A stretch of 33,489 nucleotides of DNA from Ornithomonoglobus_A sp034090805. Its GTDB lineage: Bacteria > Bacillota > Clostridia > UBA1381. A program made the position numbers and the translations under genes. Below, one piece after another: positions 15,724-22,996 of the stretch (position 1 is the stretch's first letter; every line of letters begins with the position of its first letter). The stretch spans positions 1 through 33,489 of the forward strand of contig JAXDRV010000094.1 of NCBI GenBank assembly GCA_034090805.1, in the 5' to 3' direction. The notes under the pieces are model-generated. The model was not told the origin of the DNA and made no database searches. It saw only the letters and a list, made by a program, of their open reading frames with translations.

Positions 15724-16299
15724 TTATGGATTTTTATTCTGGTTCAAAATTGAAAACACTGATATTTTAAGAGCTCTCATTTGCATTTTTAAATAATACT
15801 CATCTTCAAACAGTGCATAGTGAACCGCCGCACGGACAAATATAAATATAAACCCCAAAAGAATATCGCAAGATATGCCGAGCTTTGGTGAAAGCTGCCG
15901 CGCATATTCGGTATAACGCTCGCTCACCCCCGCAAAAAACTTCTTACCGTGTTCAATATACTTTGGGTGGGTATAAACCTGATGCATCAGACGATATTTT
16001 TTTCCGTGATTTTTTGCTGTCCAGTACGGAATTTCGTTGATAAAACGCAAAATATCCTGTGGATTTTCAGGCGCAAGCGCCATAAACTCGTCTTCAACCT
16101 TTGACATACAGTATGCGGTAGACTGCACGATAAGATCATCTACATTATCAAAATATGCATAAAGGTTTGCACTTGTCATACCGCAGTATTTTCCAAGCTC
16201 CTTTATGCCTGTGTCACGAAGACCGTTTTCACAGTAACATTCATAGCATTTTTCCATTATTTCTTTCTTTTTTTCTTCTCTGTATTCCGGGCTTCTCAT
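15724..16299 (-). CDS. TetR-family transcriptional regulator
   Basis: A 191-aa protein. The N-terminal DNA-binding domain carries the TetR helix-turn-helix GIKELGKYCGMTSANLYAYF (about residues 29-48), followed by the usual D..DL helix. The C-terminal ~140 residues are a helical ligand-binding and dimer domain that cannot be matched to a ligand. GGGAGG precedes the ATG. No obvious target gene is adjacent: the neighbour on one side is a tRNA and on the other an AraC gene in the same direction. Its own promoter contains a 7-7 palindrome between -10 and -35, so it probably represses itself. Confidence 0.9.
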   Translation of the reverse strand: MRSPEYREEKKKEIMEKCYECYCENGLRDTGIKELGKYCGMTSANLYAYFDNVDDLIVQSTAYCMSKVEDEFMALAPENPQDILRFINEIPYWTAKNHGKKYRLMHQVYTHPKYIEHGKKFFAGVSERYTEYARQLSPKLGISCDILLGFIFIFVRAAVHYALFEDEYYLKMQMRALKISVFSILNQNKNP

Positions 16300-16336
16300 A
16301 AAGCACCCTCCCTATATTTTGTTAATTGATAAATAA

Positions 16337-16364
16337 ATTATACCATATTTTATAAATATGTCAA
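16337..16364 (-). promoter_or_regulatory. TetR-gene promoter with embedded operator palindrome
   Basis: On the minus strand TTGACA (16364-16359), a 16-nt spacer and TATAAT (16342-16337). The spacer holds CATATTT-TAT-AAATATG (16344-16360), a 17-bp inverted repeat that touches the -35. Binding there would block RNA polymerase, which fits autorepression. Confidence 0.75.
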
Positions 16365-16402
16365 TAGCTTTGGATATATTTTTGCGAGGTACTGCCATTT
16401 AT

Positions 16403-17194
16403 TTATTGCTGTCTGATAAGGTCATTTTTCGGAGATGAGGAAAATTTTGCTTTGTATGCTCGGAAAAAGGAGGTATAATCGTTAAAGCCGCACTTTGCAG
16501 ACACCTTTGTCGGAGCTTCTCCGTGCTGAAGAAGATCCTTTGCCAAAATCAGCCGTTTGGCGGTAATATACTCCCATACGGTTGACCCCGTCATACGTCG
16601 GAATTTGCGGTTTAGCTGAGATTTGCTTATGTAAAATTTTTCGCAGATGCTGTCAAGCGTCAGAGCTTCCGTAATGTTGCTGTTCAGATATGCGATTATA
16701 TTCGTAAAATCGTCCTGCTCCGTGCGGAGAGTTAAAACCTCCGAAAGACATTCGTACATTTCGTTTATCAGTACCGAAAGGTACAGTCTTTTTGTGTCGT
16801 TATTTTCACATGAAATCATTTTATCGATATAATACATCCAGTGCTTGTCCTTGAACGTCGAAAAAGGAAAGCGGTTGCCCTTGCCTAAGGGTAGCTTGTC
16901 AAAAGAGGAAAGGACGTTATGCGTTTCGGCGTCAACAATGGCGGCGGCATTAAAGTTTATGACTGCTCTTTCGTAAGGTGCGGAAGAGGTAATCTGCAAG
17001 CTGTGAGCCTCACCCTTTTTTATAAACAAAATATCGCCGTGCTTGAGGTTGTAGATATTTCCTTCAACAAAATACTTTGCATTGCCGGAAAGAAAACAGT
17101 AAATTTCGTAGAAATCATGAGTGTGCATACAAAAGTCCTTTAAATTAGGAGACGGAGTATATGATCTTCCGCAGCTAACAAAAATATCGTTCAA
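16403..17194 (-). CDS. AraC-family regulator with cupin sensor domain
   Basis: A 263-aa regulator when started at the TTG at 17194, which has GGAGG 8 nt upstream; the longer frame from 17242 starts before that site. The N-terminal cupin shows HTHDFYEIYCFLSGNAKYFV and the LKHGDILFIKKGEAHSLQ segment, typical of sugar-sensing AraC proteins. The C-terminal ~100 residues have two helix-turn-helix units (LDSICEKFYISKSQLNRKF and the ..VSAKCGFNDYTSFFRAYKAKF end, here KCGFNDYTSFFRAYK). It is transcribed divergently from the isomerase/oxidoreductase genes at 17381 and is the obvious candidate activator of that cluster, responding to its substrate. Confidence 0.9.
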   Translation of the reverse strand: MNDIFVSCGRSYTPSPNLKDFCMHTHDFYEIYCFLSGNAKYFVEGNIYNLKHGDILFIKKGEAHSLQITSSAPYERAVINFNAAAIVDAETHNVLSSFDKLPLGKGNRFPFSTFKDKHWMYYIDKMISCENNDTKRLYLSVLINEMYECLSEVLTLRTEQDDFTNIIAYLNSNITEALTLDSICEKFYISKSQLNRKFRRMTGSTVWEYITAKRLILAKDLLQHGEAPTKVSAKCGFNDYTSFFRAYKAKFSSSPKNDLIRQQ

Positions 17195-17265
17195 ATTTAA
17201 CACCTCCGTGAACGCAGCTCGTGCGAATAAAAGTATTCTCAAATTCCCAATACGTAATTTATTTT

Positions 17266-17294
17266 ATTATATCACATGATGCGCATATATGCAA
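17266..17294 (-). promoter_or_regulatory. Promoter of the AraC-type gene
   Basis: On the minus strand TTGCAT, a 17-nt spacer and TATAAT, about 70 nt before the TTG start. Confidence 0.65.
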
Positions 17295-17317
17295 TGTTTT
17301 TTTGAATTTATTTGTAA

Positions 17318-17346
17318 TTGATTTATAATATGGCTTGAAGTATAAT
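17318..17346 (+). promoter_or_regulatory. Promoter of the isomerase/oxidoreductase cluster
   Basis: TTGATT (17318-17323), a 17-nt spacer and TATAAT (17341-17346), 35 nt before the first start codon. It faces away from the AraC promoter; the two -35 boxes are only 23 nt apart, so one regulator could affect both. Confidence 0.7.
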
Positions 17347-17380
17347 GAGTATAACGATTAAACATACAGGAGGTAACAAA

Positions 17381-18223
17381 ATGGTAAAAACATATGCTTT
17401 TGCCGATGAGGCAAGTGCTGTAATTGACCGCCAGATTGAGGCGATGAAAAGGAATAATCTGAGCGGTCTTGAAATAAGAAATGTAGACGGGACGAATGTA
17501 TCGGACATTACATTTGAAAAAGCGGCTGAGGTCAGAAAAAAGCTTGAAGCAAACGGGCTTTCGGTATGGTCTGTAGGCTCGCCTGTGGGGAAAACGGATA
17601 TAAACGGAGATTTTGAGGCTGATATTGAGAGCTTTAAGCATACGCTTGAGGTTGCGCATATTCTGAACGCTGAAAATATCCGCATATTTTCGTTTTATAT
17701 TCCTCAGGACAAAGCTGCGTCAGAGTTTAAAAATGAAGTTATAGACAGACTCGGAAGATTTTCCGAAATTGCAGCGGGTTCGGGAGTAACTCTTTGTCAC
17801 GAAAACGAAAAGGGTATTTACGGAGATACTGCGGAGAGATGCCTGGATATATTGAAGGCTGTTCCGCAGATAAAGGGGATATTCGACCCGGCTAATTTTG
17901 TGCAGTGCGGAGTTGATACTCTTAAGGCATGGGATATGCTGGGAGAATATATAAAATATATGCACATTAAGGATGCAATGCCGGACGGCAGTGTAGTTCC
18001 TGCCGGCTGCGGTGCCGGAAACGTTAAGGAGATTGTGCATATGTACATGAAGAACGGTGGTACGGCCTTTACAATAGAGCCGCATCTTGCGGTATTTGAC
18101 GGACTGGCGGGGCTTGAGCGTGAGGGCGAAAAGAGCAATGTCAATAAATTTGTATACAAATCAAACGACGAGGCATTCGATGCAGCGTGCACGGCATTTA
18201 AAAATATTTCGGAGGTAAAATGA
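17381..18223 (+). CDS. Sugar phosphate isomerase/epimerase-like TIM barrel (first)
   Basis: A 280-aa protein of the xylose-isomerase-like / AP-endonuclease-2 superfamily. The four expected metal ligands are visible in order: Glu in CHENEKGIYG, Asp in IFDPANF, His in YMHIKDAM and Glu in TIEPHL. A divalent metal held by these residues usually drives epimerisation, isomerisation or dehydration of a sugar, keto-sugar or cyclitol. The start is set at 17381 by AGGAGGT about 7 nt before it; an in-frame ATG at 17345 precedes that site. It is the first gene of the cluster, and its stop is one base before the next start. Substrate unknown. Confidence 0.85.
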   Translation: MVKTYAFADEASAVIDRQIEAMKRNNLSGLEIRNVDGTNVSDITFEKAAEVRKKLEANGLSVWSVGSPVGKTDINGDFEADIESFKHTLEVAHILNAENIRIFSFYIPQDKAASEFKNEVIDRLGRFSEIAAGSGVTLCHENEKGIYGDTAERCLDILKAVPQIKGIFDPANFVQCGVDTLKAWDMLGEYIKYMHIKDAMPDGSVVPAGCGAGNVKEIVHMYMKNGGTAFTIEPHLAVFDGLAGLEREGEKSNVNKFVYKSNDEAFDAACTAFKNISEVK

Positions 18224-18224
18224 C

Positions 18225-18962
18225 ATGGAAATAGGAGCGCAATTTTATACACTGAGAGATTTTTGCGAAAATCTCAATGATTTTGAAGAAAGCTTAAAGA
18301 AAGTGGCGGATATAGGCTATAAATATGTTCAGATATCGGGAACCTGCGATTATACGGCGGAGTGGCTCGGTGAAAAGCTCAAGGAAAACGGACTCAAATG
18401 TGTACTCACTCATACCTCGCCCGATAAGCTTACGGCAGACCCCAAAAAGGTATGTGAGGGGCATACGCAATTCGGCTGCGATTACGTAGGGCTCGGATAT
18501 TATAATTTTGCGGAAAATACCATAGATGACTTTTATGGAAAATTTTCCGATACCGTTAAAGCGGTTGCGGAAAACGGCAAATATTTTATGTATCACAACC
18601 ATGACAATGAATTTATAAAAATTGACGGCAAGCCCGTTTTGGAACACCTTGCGGAGCGTTTTTCGCCGGAGAGCTTCGGATTTACACTTGACACATTCTG
18701 GATTCAGGCGGGCGGCGGCGATCCGGGATATTGGATCGAAAAATTTTCCGGAAGAGTTCCGTGCATACATCTTAAGGATTTTGCATACGGGCGCAAGATG
18801 GCAGTTGTCGGCGAAGGAAATATAAATTTTGACAGAGTTTTTGAAAAAGCACAGGCAGCGGGAACAAAATATATGCTTGTTGAACAGGATGACTGCAACG
18901 GCGAAAATCCGTTTGACTGCCTGAAGCGCAGCTATGATTATTTAACGGCAAAGGGATTTTGA
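18225..18962 (+). CDS. Sugar phosphate isomerase/epimerase-like TIM barrel (second)
   Basis: A 245-aa xylose-isomerase-like TIM barrel, distinct from its upstream neighbour. It starts MEIGAQFYTLRDFCENLNDF, and the QFYTLRD opening is typical of this superfamily. Candidate metal ligands sit in YHNHDNEF, FTLDTFWIQAGG, CIHLKDF and LVEQDDC. The GGAGGT is inside the last codons of the preceding gene, so the two are translationally coupled, and the Gfo/Idh/MocA gene follows after 17 nt. Two different TIM-barrel enzymes plus an oxidoreductase are a common set in pathways that oxidise a sugar to a keto form and then rearrange or cleave it. The specific reaction is not known. Confidence 0.83.
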   Translation: MEIGAQFYTLRDFCENLNDFEESLKKVADIGYKYVQISGTCDYTAEWLGEKLKENGLKCVLTHTSPDKLTADPKKVCEGHTQFGCDYVGLGYYNFAENTIDDFYGKFSDTVKAVAENGKYFMYHNHDNEFIKIDGKPVLEHLAERFSPESFGFTLDTFWIQAGGGDPGYWIEKFSGRVPCIHLKDFAYGRKMAVVGEGNINFDRVFEKAQAAGTKYMLVEQDDCNGENPFDCLKRSYDYLTAKGF

Positions 18963-18979
18963 GATAGGAGAAAATGACA

Positions 18980-20152
18980 ATGGATAAGATAAAGCTCGGA
19001 ATTATTGGATTGGGAAACATGGGATCGGGACACGCCGGAAATGTTGTGGGCGGAAAATGCCCTGATATAACGCTTGCGGCGGTTGCCGATATAAATGCGG
19101 ATCGCATAAAATGGGGCAGGGAAAATCTGTCCGAAGAAACGGTATATTTTGATGACGCAATTAAAATGCTTGACAGCGGGCTGATAAATGCTTGTATTAT
19201 TTCCGTTCCTCATTATGATCACCCGAAATATGCAATAGAGTGCATGAAAAGGGGCATTCATGTTATGGTTGAAAAGCCGGCCGGAGTTTATACAAAGCAG
19301 GTGCGAGAGATGAACGAGGAGGCGGATCGTCATCCTGAGGTGGTATTCGGAATGATGTTTAATCAGCGTACAAACTGTCTTTACAGAAAGCTGCATGAGC
19401 TTGTAAAATCGGGAGAATACGGTGAGATACGGCGCGTAAACTGGATAATAACCGACTGGTATCGTCCGCAGTTTTATTATGATTCCGGAAACTGGAGAGC
19501 AACGTGGGCGGGCGAAGGCGGCGGTGTGCTACTGAATCAATGCCCTCATCAGCTTGATATGTGGCAGTGGCTGTGCGGTATGCCGAAAAAGGTAAATGCC
19601 TTCCTGCATTACGGACAGTGGCACGATATAGAGGTAGAGGATGACGCAACGGTTTATATGGAATATGAAAACGGCGCAACGGGTGTGTTTGTAACCACAA
19701 CAGGCGACGCCCACGGCACGAACCGTTTGGAAATACAAATGGACAGAGCAAAGCTTGTGGTTGAAAATAACAAGCTTATGCTTGAGGAATACGAGATGAC
19801 CGAACAGGAATTTTCTAAAACAAACACAAAGCCCTTTGCAACCGTGAACAGCACTGTTTCTGAGGTTGAAACAGACGGAGAAAATCCGCAGCATATAGGG
19901 GTGCTTAACGCATGGGCTGATGCGATTTTAAGAGGCGGCAAGCTTGTTGCTGACGGCAGAGAGGGAATAAACGGTCTTATGCTTTCAAATGCTATCCACC
20001 TTTCGGCATTTTTGGGCAAAGAGGTCGAAATACCGTTTGACGAGGATTTGTTCTATGATGAGCTTATGAAAAGAGTTGCCGGCTCTAAAGTTAAAACCAA
20101 TGTCAAGCAGGTATATGCTGATACAAGCAACACATACGGCGGCAATAAATAA
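18980..20152 (+). CDS. Gfo/Idh/MocA-family oxidoreductase (first)
   Basis: A 390-aa NAD(P)-dependent dehydrogenase. It has the Rossmann start IKLGIIGLGNMGSGHAGNVV, the catalytic-lysine motif VEKPAGVYTK and the C-terminal alpha/beta domain with GGGVLLNQCPHQLDMWQWLCG, where His and Asp are the usual catalytic pair. The family oxidises sugar or cyclitol hydroxyls, often at C3, sometimes reversibly. The ATG at 18980 is preferred because AGGAG is 9 nt before it; the in-frame ATG at 18974 is only 3 nt away from that site. It completes a three-gene operon with the TIM-barrel genes and has a close paralogue of equal length at 20288. No intrinsic terminator follows, only the hairpin-bearing repeat at 20157. 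Confidence 0.92.
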   Translation: MDKIKLGIIGLGNMGSGHAGNVVGGKCPDITLAAVADINADRIKWGRENLSEETVYFDDAIKMLDSGLINACIISVPHYDHPKYAIECMKRGIHVMVEKPAGVYTKQVREMNEEADRHPEVVFGMMFNQRTNCLYRKLHELVKSGEYGEIRRVNWIITDWYRPQFYYDSGNWRATWAGEGGGVLLNQCPHQLDMWQWLCGMPKKVNAFLHYGQWHDIEVEDDATVYMEYENGATGVFVTTTGDAHGTNRLEIQMDRAKLVVENNKLMLEEYEMTEQEFSKTNTKPFATVNSTVSEVETDGENPQHIGVLNAWADAILRGGKLVADGREGINGLMLSNAIHLSAFLGKEVEIPFDEDLFYDELMKRVAGSKVKTNVKQVYADTSNTYGGNK

Positions 20153-20156
20153 TGCT

Positions 20157-20213
20157 CACTGAACAAATGCGATTTTCAATCGCATTTGGAAAAATTATGA
20201 CTATTGTCAAAAT
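20157..20213 (+). repeat. 57-bp hairpin repeat, left copy of an inverted pair
   Basis: This 57-bp stretch matches the reverse complement of 22739-22795 at 55 of 57 positions. It contains an 11-bp stem (CAAATGCGATT / AATCGCATTTG, 3-nt loop) followed by AAAAATTATGAC and a near-palindrome TGACTATTGTCA. There is no T-tract, so it is unlikely to be a normal terminator. Together with its partner it encloses the genes at 20288 and 21609. Confidence 0.85.
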
Positions 20214-20287
20214 TTTTCGTGTAAAATCATAGATTTTACATAGTTCGCATTGATAAAGTCTGCCAAAATAAATAAGGAGATGTGCTT

Positions 20288-21460
20288 ATGCAGAGTATAA
20301 GAACGGCAGTTGTAGGAATAGGGAATATGGGCTCTGCGCATGCAGAATGTATTTTTAAAGGCAATATCAAGGGTATGACACTTGCGGCAATATGCGATAA
20401 TAATGCGGAAAGGCTTCAAAGCTTTTCCGCTGCCCATCCGTGCGTCAAGGTCTGCGGCAGCATTGACGAGATTGTTGAAAGCGATGGTATTGACGCTGTT
20501 ATAATTGCCGTTCCGCACAGGCTGCACGTGGATTTTGCCGAAAAGGCGCTTGAGGCGGGGAAGCACGTGCTTGTTGAAAAACCCGTGGATATAACTGTTT
20601 CAAAAGCCATGCGTATAAATGATAAAAAGTCCGATAAGGTTTTCGGAATTATGTTTAATCAGCGCACAAATCCGCTTTTTGTAAAGGCGAGGGAGATTGT
20701 CAGGGGCGGACAGCTCGGTGAGCTTAAAAACACGGTTTGGATTGTTACAAACTGGTTCAGAACGCAAAGCTATTATGATTCCGGGGACTGGAGAGCGACC
20801 TGGGCGGGGGAGGGCGGCGGTGTGCTGCTCAATCAAGCGCCGCATAATCTTGATATATGGCAGTGGATATGCGGAATGCCCGACAGCGTTACGGCGTTCT
20901 GCGACATCGGACAGTACCATAATATCGAGGTTGAGGACAGTGCAAGGATTTTTGCAAAATATAAAAACGGCGCACAGGGGACTTTCATAACCTCAACGGG
21001 AGAATATCCCGGTACAAACCGCCTGGAAATATCGGGAGATAGGGGAAAGCTTGTGCTCGAAAACGGTGTGCTGAAGTGGTGGAGGCTGGATAAACCGGTC
21101 AGCGAGGTCTGCGGAACGTCGGAGGAGTCGTTTACAAGCATACCGTATGAATATTACGAATTTAAGCAGGAGAAATCCGAGTCGGGGCACATGGGAATCC
21201 TTCAAAATTTTGCCGATGCGATTTTGTACGGTACGGAGCTTATCGCTCCCGGAATTGATGGAATATATGAGCTTATGCTGTCAAATGCGGCATATATGTC
21301 GCAGTGGAAAAATAATTCAGAGATAAGCTTGCCTATTGATGTTGAGGAATTTGATTCTTTGCTTTCGGAAAAGATAAAGAAATCAAAATACATCTGCGGC
21401 AAATCATACGGAACACCCACGGGCGCTTACAGCGAAAGATGGAGAGTGAAATGGGAGTAG
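20288..21460 (+). CDS. Gfo/Idh/MocA-family oxidoreductase (second, paralogue)
   Basis: A 390-aa dehydrogenase clearly paralogous to the one at 18980. Shared segments include VGIGNMGSAHAE versus IGLGNMGSGHAG, VEKPVDIT at the catalytic lysine, FGIMFNQRTN, WRATWAGEGGGVLLNQ and WQWICGMP. The His/Asp pair is in APHNLDIWQW. The ATG at 20288 has AAGGAG 8 nt upstream; an in-frame GTG at 20282 is too close to it. Unlike the first copy it is not in the tight operon: 135 nt with a repeat separate them. It ends at a terminator shared with the convergent isomerase gene. It may handle a related substrate or the reverse oxidation step. Confidence 0.92.
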   Translation: MQSIRTAVVGIGNMGSAHAECIFKGNIKGMTLAAICDNNAERLQSFSAAHPCVKVCGSIDEIVESDGIDAVIIAVPHRLHVDFAEKALEAGKHVLVEKPVDITVSKAMRINDKKSDKVFGIMFNQRTNPLFVKAREIVRGGQLGELKNTVWIVTNWFRTQSYYDSGDWRATWAGEGGGVLLNQAPHNLDIWQWICGMPDSVTAFCDIGQYHNIEVEDSARIFAKYKNGAQGTFITSTGEYPGTNRLEISGDRGKLVLENGVLKWWRLDKPVSEVCGTSEESFTSIPYEYYEFKQEKSESGHMGILQNFADAILYGTELIAPGIDGIYELMLSNAAYMSQWKNNSEISLPIDVEEFDSLLSEKIKKSKYICGKSYGTPTGAYSERWRVKWE

Positions 21461-21568
21461 GTTTTACGATTAGATGCAAGGCGAATGCGTCGATAAAATG
21501 GCATCATGCAGATTTTGCACAGAGATAAAAATCACTTGTTTCTATTGCAAATTACATAAATTAGAAGA

Positions 21569-21608
21569 GGTGCGGCAAAATATTAGTTTTATCGCACCCT
21601 TTTTTTAT
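21569..21608 (+). terminator. Intrinsic terminator after the second oxidoreductase
   Basis: GGTGCG...AAAA pairs with TTTT..CGCACC, followed by CTTTTTTT that runs into the stop codon of the convergent isomerase gene. Transcripts in the two directions meet here. Confidence 0.75.
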
Positions 21609-22469
21609 CTATTTCTCAATCATATCGGAAAGCTTTTTTGCCGCAGCATACATCTTTTTTATTCCGTCAAAGGCTGTGTCGGGAGTGTAATCCGCTAAGA
21701 ACTGATTTGCTTCAAGAGTCAGATAACCGTTGTAGCCGATTTCCTTTAAAGCAGCTGCAACGGCAGAAAAATCTATCTGCATTGAAAACGGTATCTGATG
21801 GGAATCGTGCCACAGATCATTATCGTGTATATGCAGAGCCTTCAGCCGTTTGCCAAGCTTACGTATCATTTCGGGAGCAGACGTTCCCAGACCCCTCATC
21901 TCAGCGTGACCTATATCAAGACAGGCGACAAAGCTGTCATCGTTTACCGCGTCAAGGTGCGCATTAAAGCTTTCGGGAGTGGCGCAAGCTGCAAAACACG
22001 CTTCTTCTTTATCCCGATCCCAATTCCACATATTTTCGGTAGCGATCATAACACCGCACTCCTTTGCAAACGGGAGCAGCTCAAAATACATTTCCGCATT
22101 TTCTTCGGGAGAGCTGTCGTTGCAAGGATGAATGATACATATTTTTCCTCCTGCCTCGGCGGTGCATTCTATCGCGCGTTTTAAATAAGAACGGATACTC
22201 GCACAGCTTGAGGGGAACGGTGCGTGCGACTGATTGCATATTATTCCGTTGTCAAGACCTATTTGTTTCAGTTTTCTCGCAAAGCTCAGATAATTGCTGC
22301 CTGCAAGAGGGTGATTGTTTTCGAGCAATGCACCGGCAGACCAGTCGTATTTGCACATTTCAAACATGGAAAAATCCCATGCGTCAAAGCCTGCCTTTGC
22401 TATGTATTCAACCGCCTTTTCTTCGCCTATAAGCAAAGCGGCGGAAAATATTTCGGTTGATGTTTTCAT
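21609..22469 (-). CDS. Sugar phosphate isomerase/epimerase-like TIM barrel (third)
   Basis: A 286-aa xylose-isomerase-like TIM barrel. The ATG at 22469 is supported by GGAGG at 22479-22483; an ATG further upstream (22613) lies in repeat sequence and was rejected. Metal-ligand candidates are Glu in IATENMWNW, Asp and His in CLDIGHAEM, His in ALHIHDND and Glu in LTLEANQF. The spacing is the textbook one for this fold. It is convergent with the second oxidoreductase, and the pair is enclosed by the 57-bp inverted repeat. The -35 of its probable promoter (TTCACA at 22518-22513, 16 nt, TATTAT at 22496-22491) falls inside the MITE-like repeat next to it. Confidence 0.88.
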   Translation of the reverse strand: MKTSTEIFSAALLIGEEKAVEYIAKAGFDAWDFSMFEMCKYDWSAGALLENNHPLAGSNYLSFARKLKQIGLDNGIICNQSHAPFPSSCASIRSYLKRAIECTAEAGGKICIIHPCNDSSPEENAEMYFELLPFAKECGVMIATENMWNWDRDKEEACFAACATPESFNAHLDAVNDDSFVACLDIGHAEMRGLGTSAPEMIRKLGKRLKALHIHDNDLWHDSHQIPFSMQIDFSAVAAALKEIGYNGYLTLEANQFLADYTPDTAFDGIKKMYAAAKKLSDMIEK

Positions 22470-22499
22470 ATATGTGTACCTCCATTTGGTATAATAACA

Positions 22500-22753
22500 G
22501 ACATATGCAAAATGTGAAATCTCATCTGAATTTGAGATATTTCTGATTAAGCTTCGGCTCAGACATCCCTCGCTTCGTTTGGGAACTCGCCTAAACTCAA
22601 TCATAAACATCACAAATTCTTCCGAAATTGTAACAACCGGTAGGATTTGAGAGTGTTTTTGAGTTTGTTCGGACGAGTTATCGCAAGAGATGTTTGAGTA
22701 CGAATAAATTCAAAAATACTCTCAAATCCCCAACCGTCATTTTGACAATTGTC
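22500..22753 (+). repeat. MITE-like structured repeat, copy A
   Basis: About 254 bp, roughly 85-90% identical by eye to copy B at 27120-27374. Ends are related inverted repeats (GACATATGCAAAAT left, GACAATTGTCAAAAT right on the reverse strand). Inside, GGATTTGAGAGT-TTTTTGA pairs with TCAAAAA-ACTCTCAAATCC to form a long hairpin. No ORF. No clean target duplication was found. It lies between the third isomerase gene and ptsI, and its left end supplies the probable -35 box of the isomerase gene. Confidence 0.8.
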
Positions 22754-22795
22754 ATAATTTTTCCAAATGCGATTGCAAATCGCATTTGTTCAGTG
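22739..22795 (-). repeat. 57-bp hairpin repeat, right copy of an inverted pair
   Basis: Reverse-complement partner of 20157-20213 (55/57 identical). Its inner 15 bp are also the right terminal repeat of copy A, so the two repeat types share an end. It contains the perfect palindrome TGACAATTGTCA. 22796-22918 shows no further feature. Confidence 0.85.
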
Positions 22796-22918
22796 ATAAT
22801 TATATAATAACACATTATTAAAACAAAGTCAATATTCAGATAAGCTTTAAAAACGGAATTTTGCAAAATTACGGGAGAGGTTATCAAGAAGGAATTCATA
22901 AAGCAGTTTCAAATAAAA

Positions 22919-22955
22919 GGCTGTATATCAAAATAACTGAATTTGATATACAGCC
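22919..22955 (-). terminator. Terminator of the PTS operon
   Basis: GGCTGTATATCAAA / TTTGATATACAGCC, a perfect 14-bp stem with a 9-nt loop, 41 nt after the ptsI stop. On the minus strand it is followed by TTTTATTT; the plus strand also has a T-tract, so it may work both ways. Confidence 0.85.
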
Positions 22956-22996
22956 CTATTTTTCGGCAGACTGTCCGATTTATCTTCCGCTGATAC

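Noticed and set aside
20157..20213. Terminator of the first oxidoreductase gene
   Set aside because: The stem is good but no T-tract follows on either strand, and the same sequence occurs inverted at 22739, so it is treated as a repeat.
22470..22613. N-terminal extension of the third isomerase gene
   Set aside because: The added residues are encoded by the repeat DNA and promoter region; GGAGG and family similarity fix the start at 22469.
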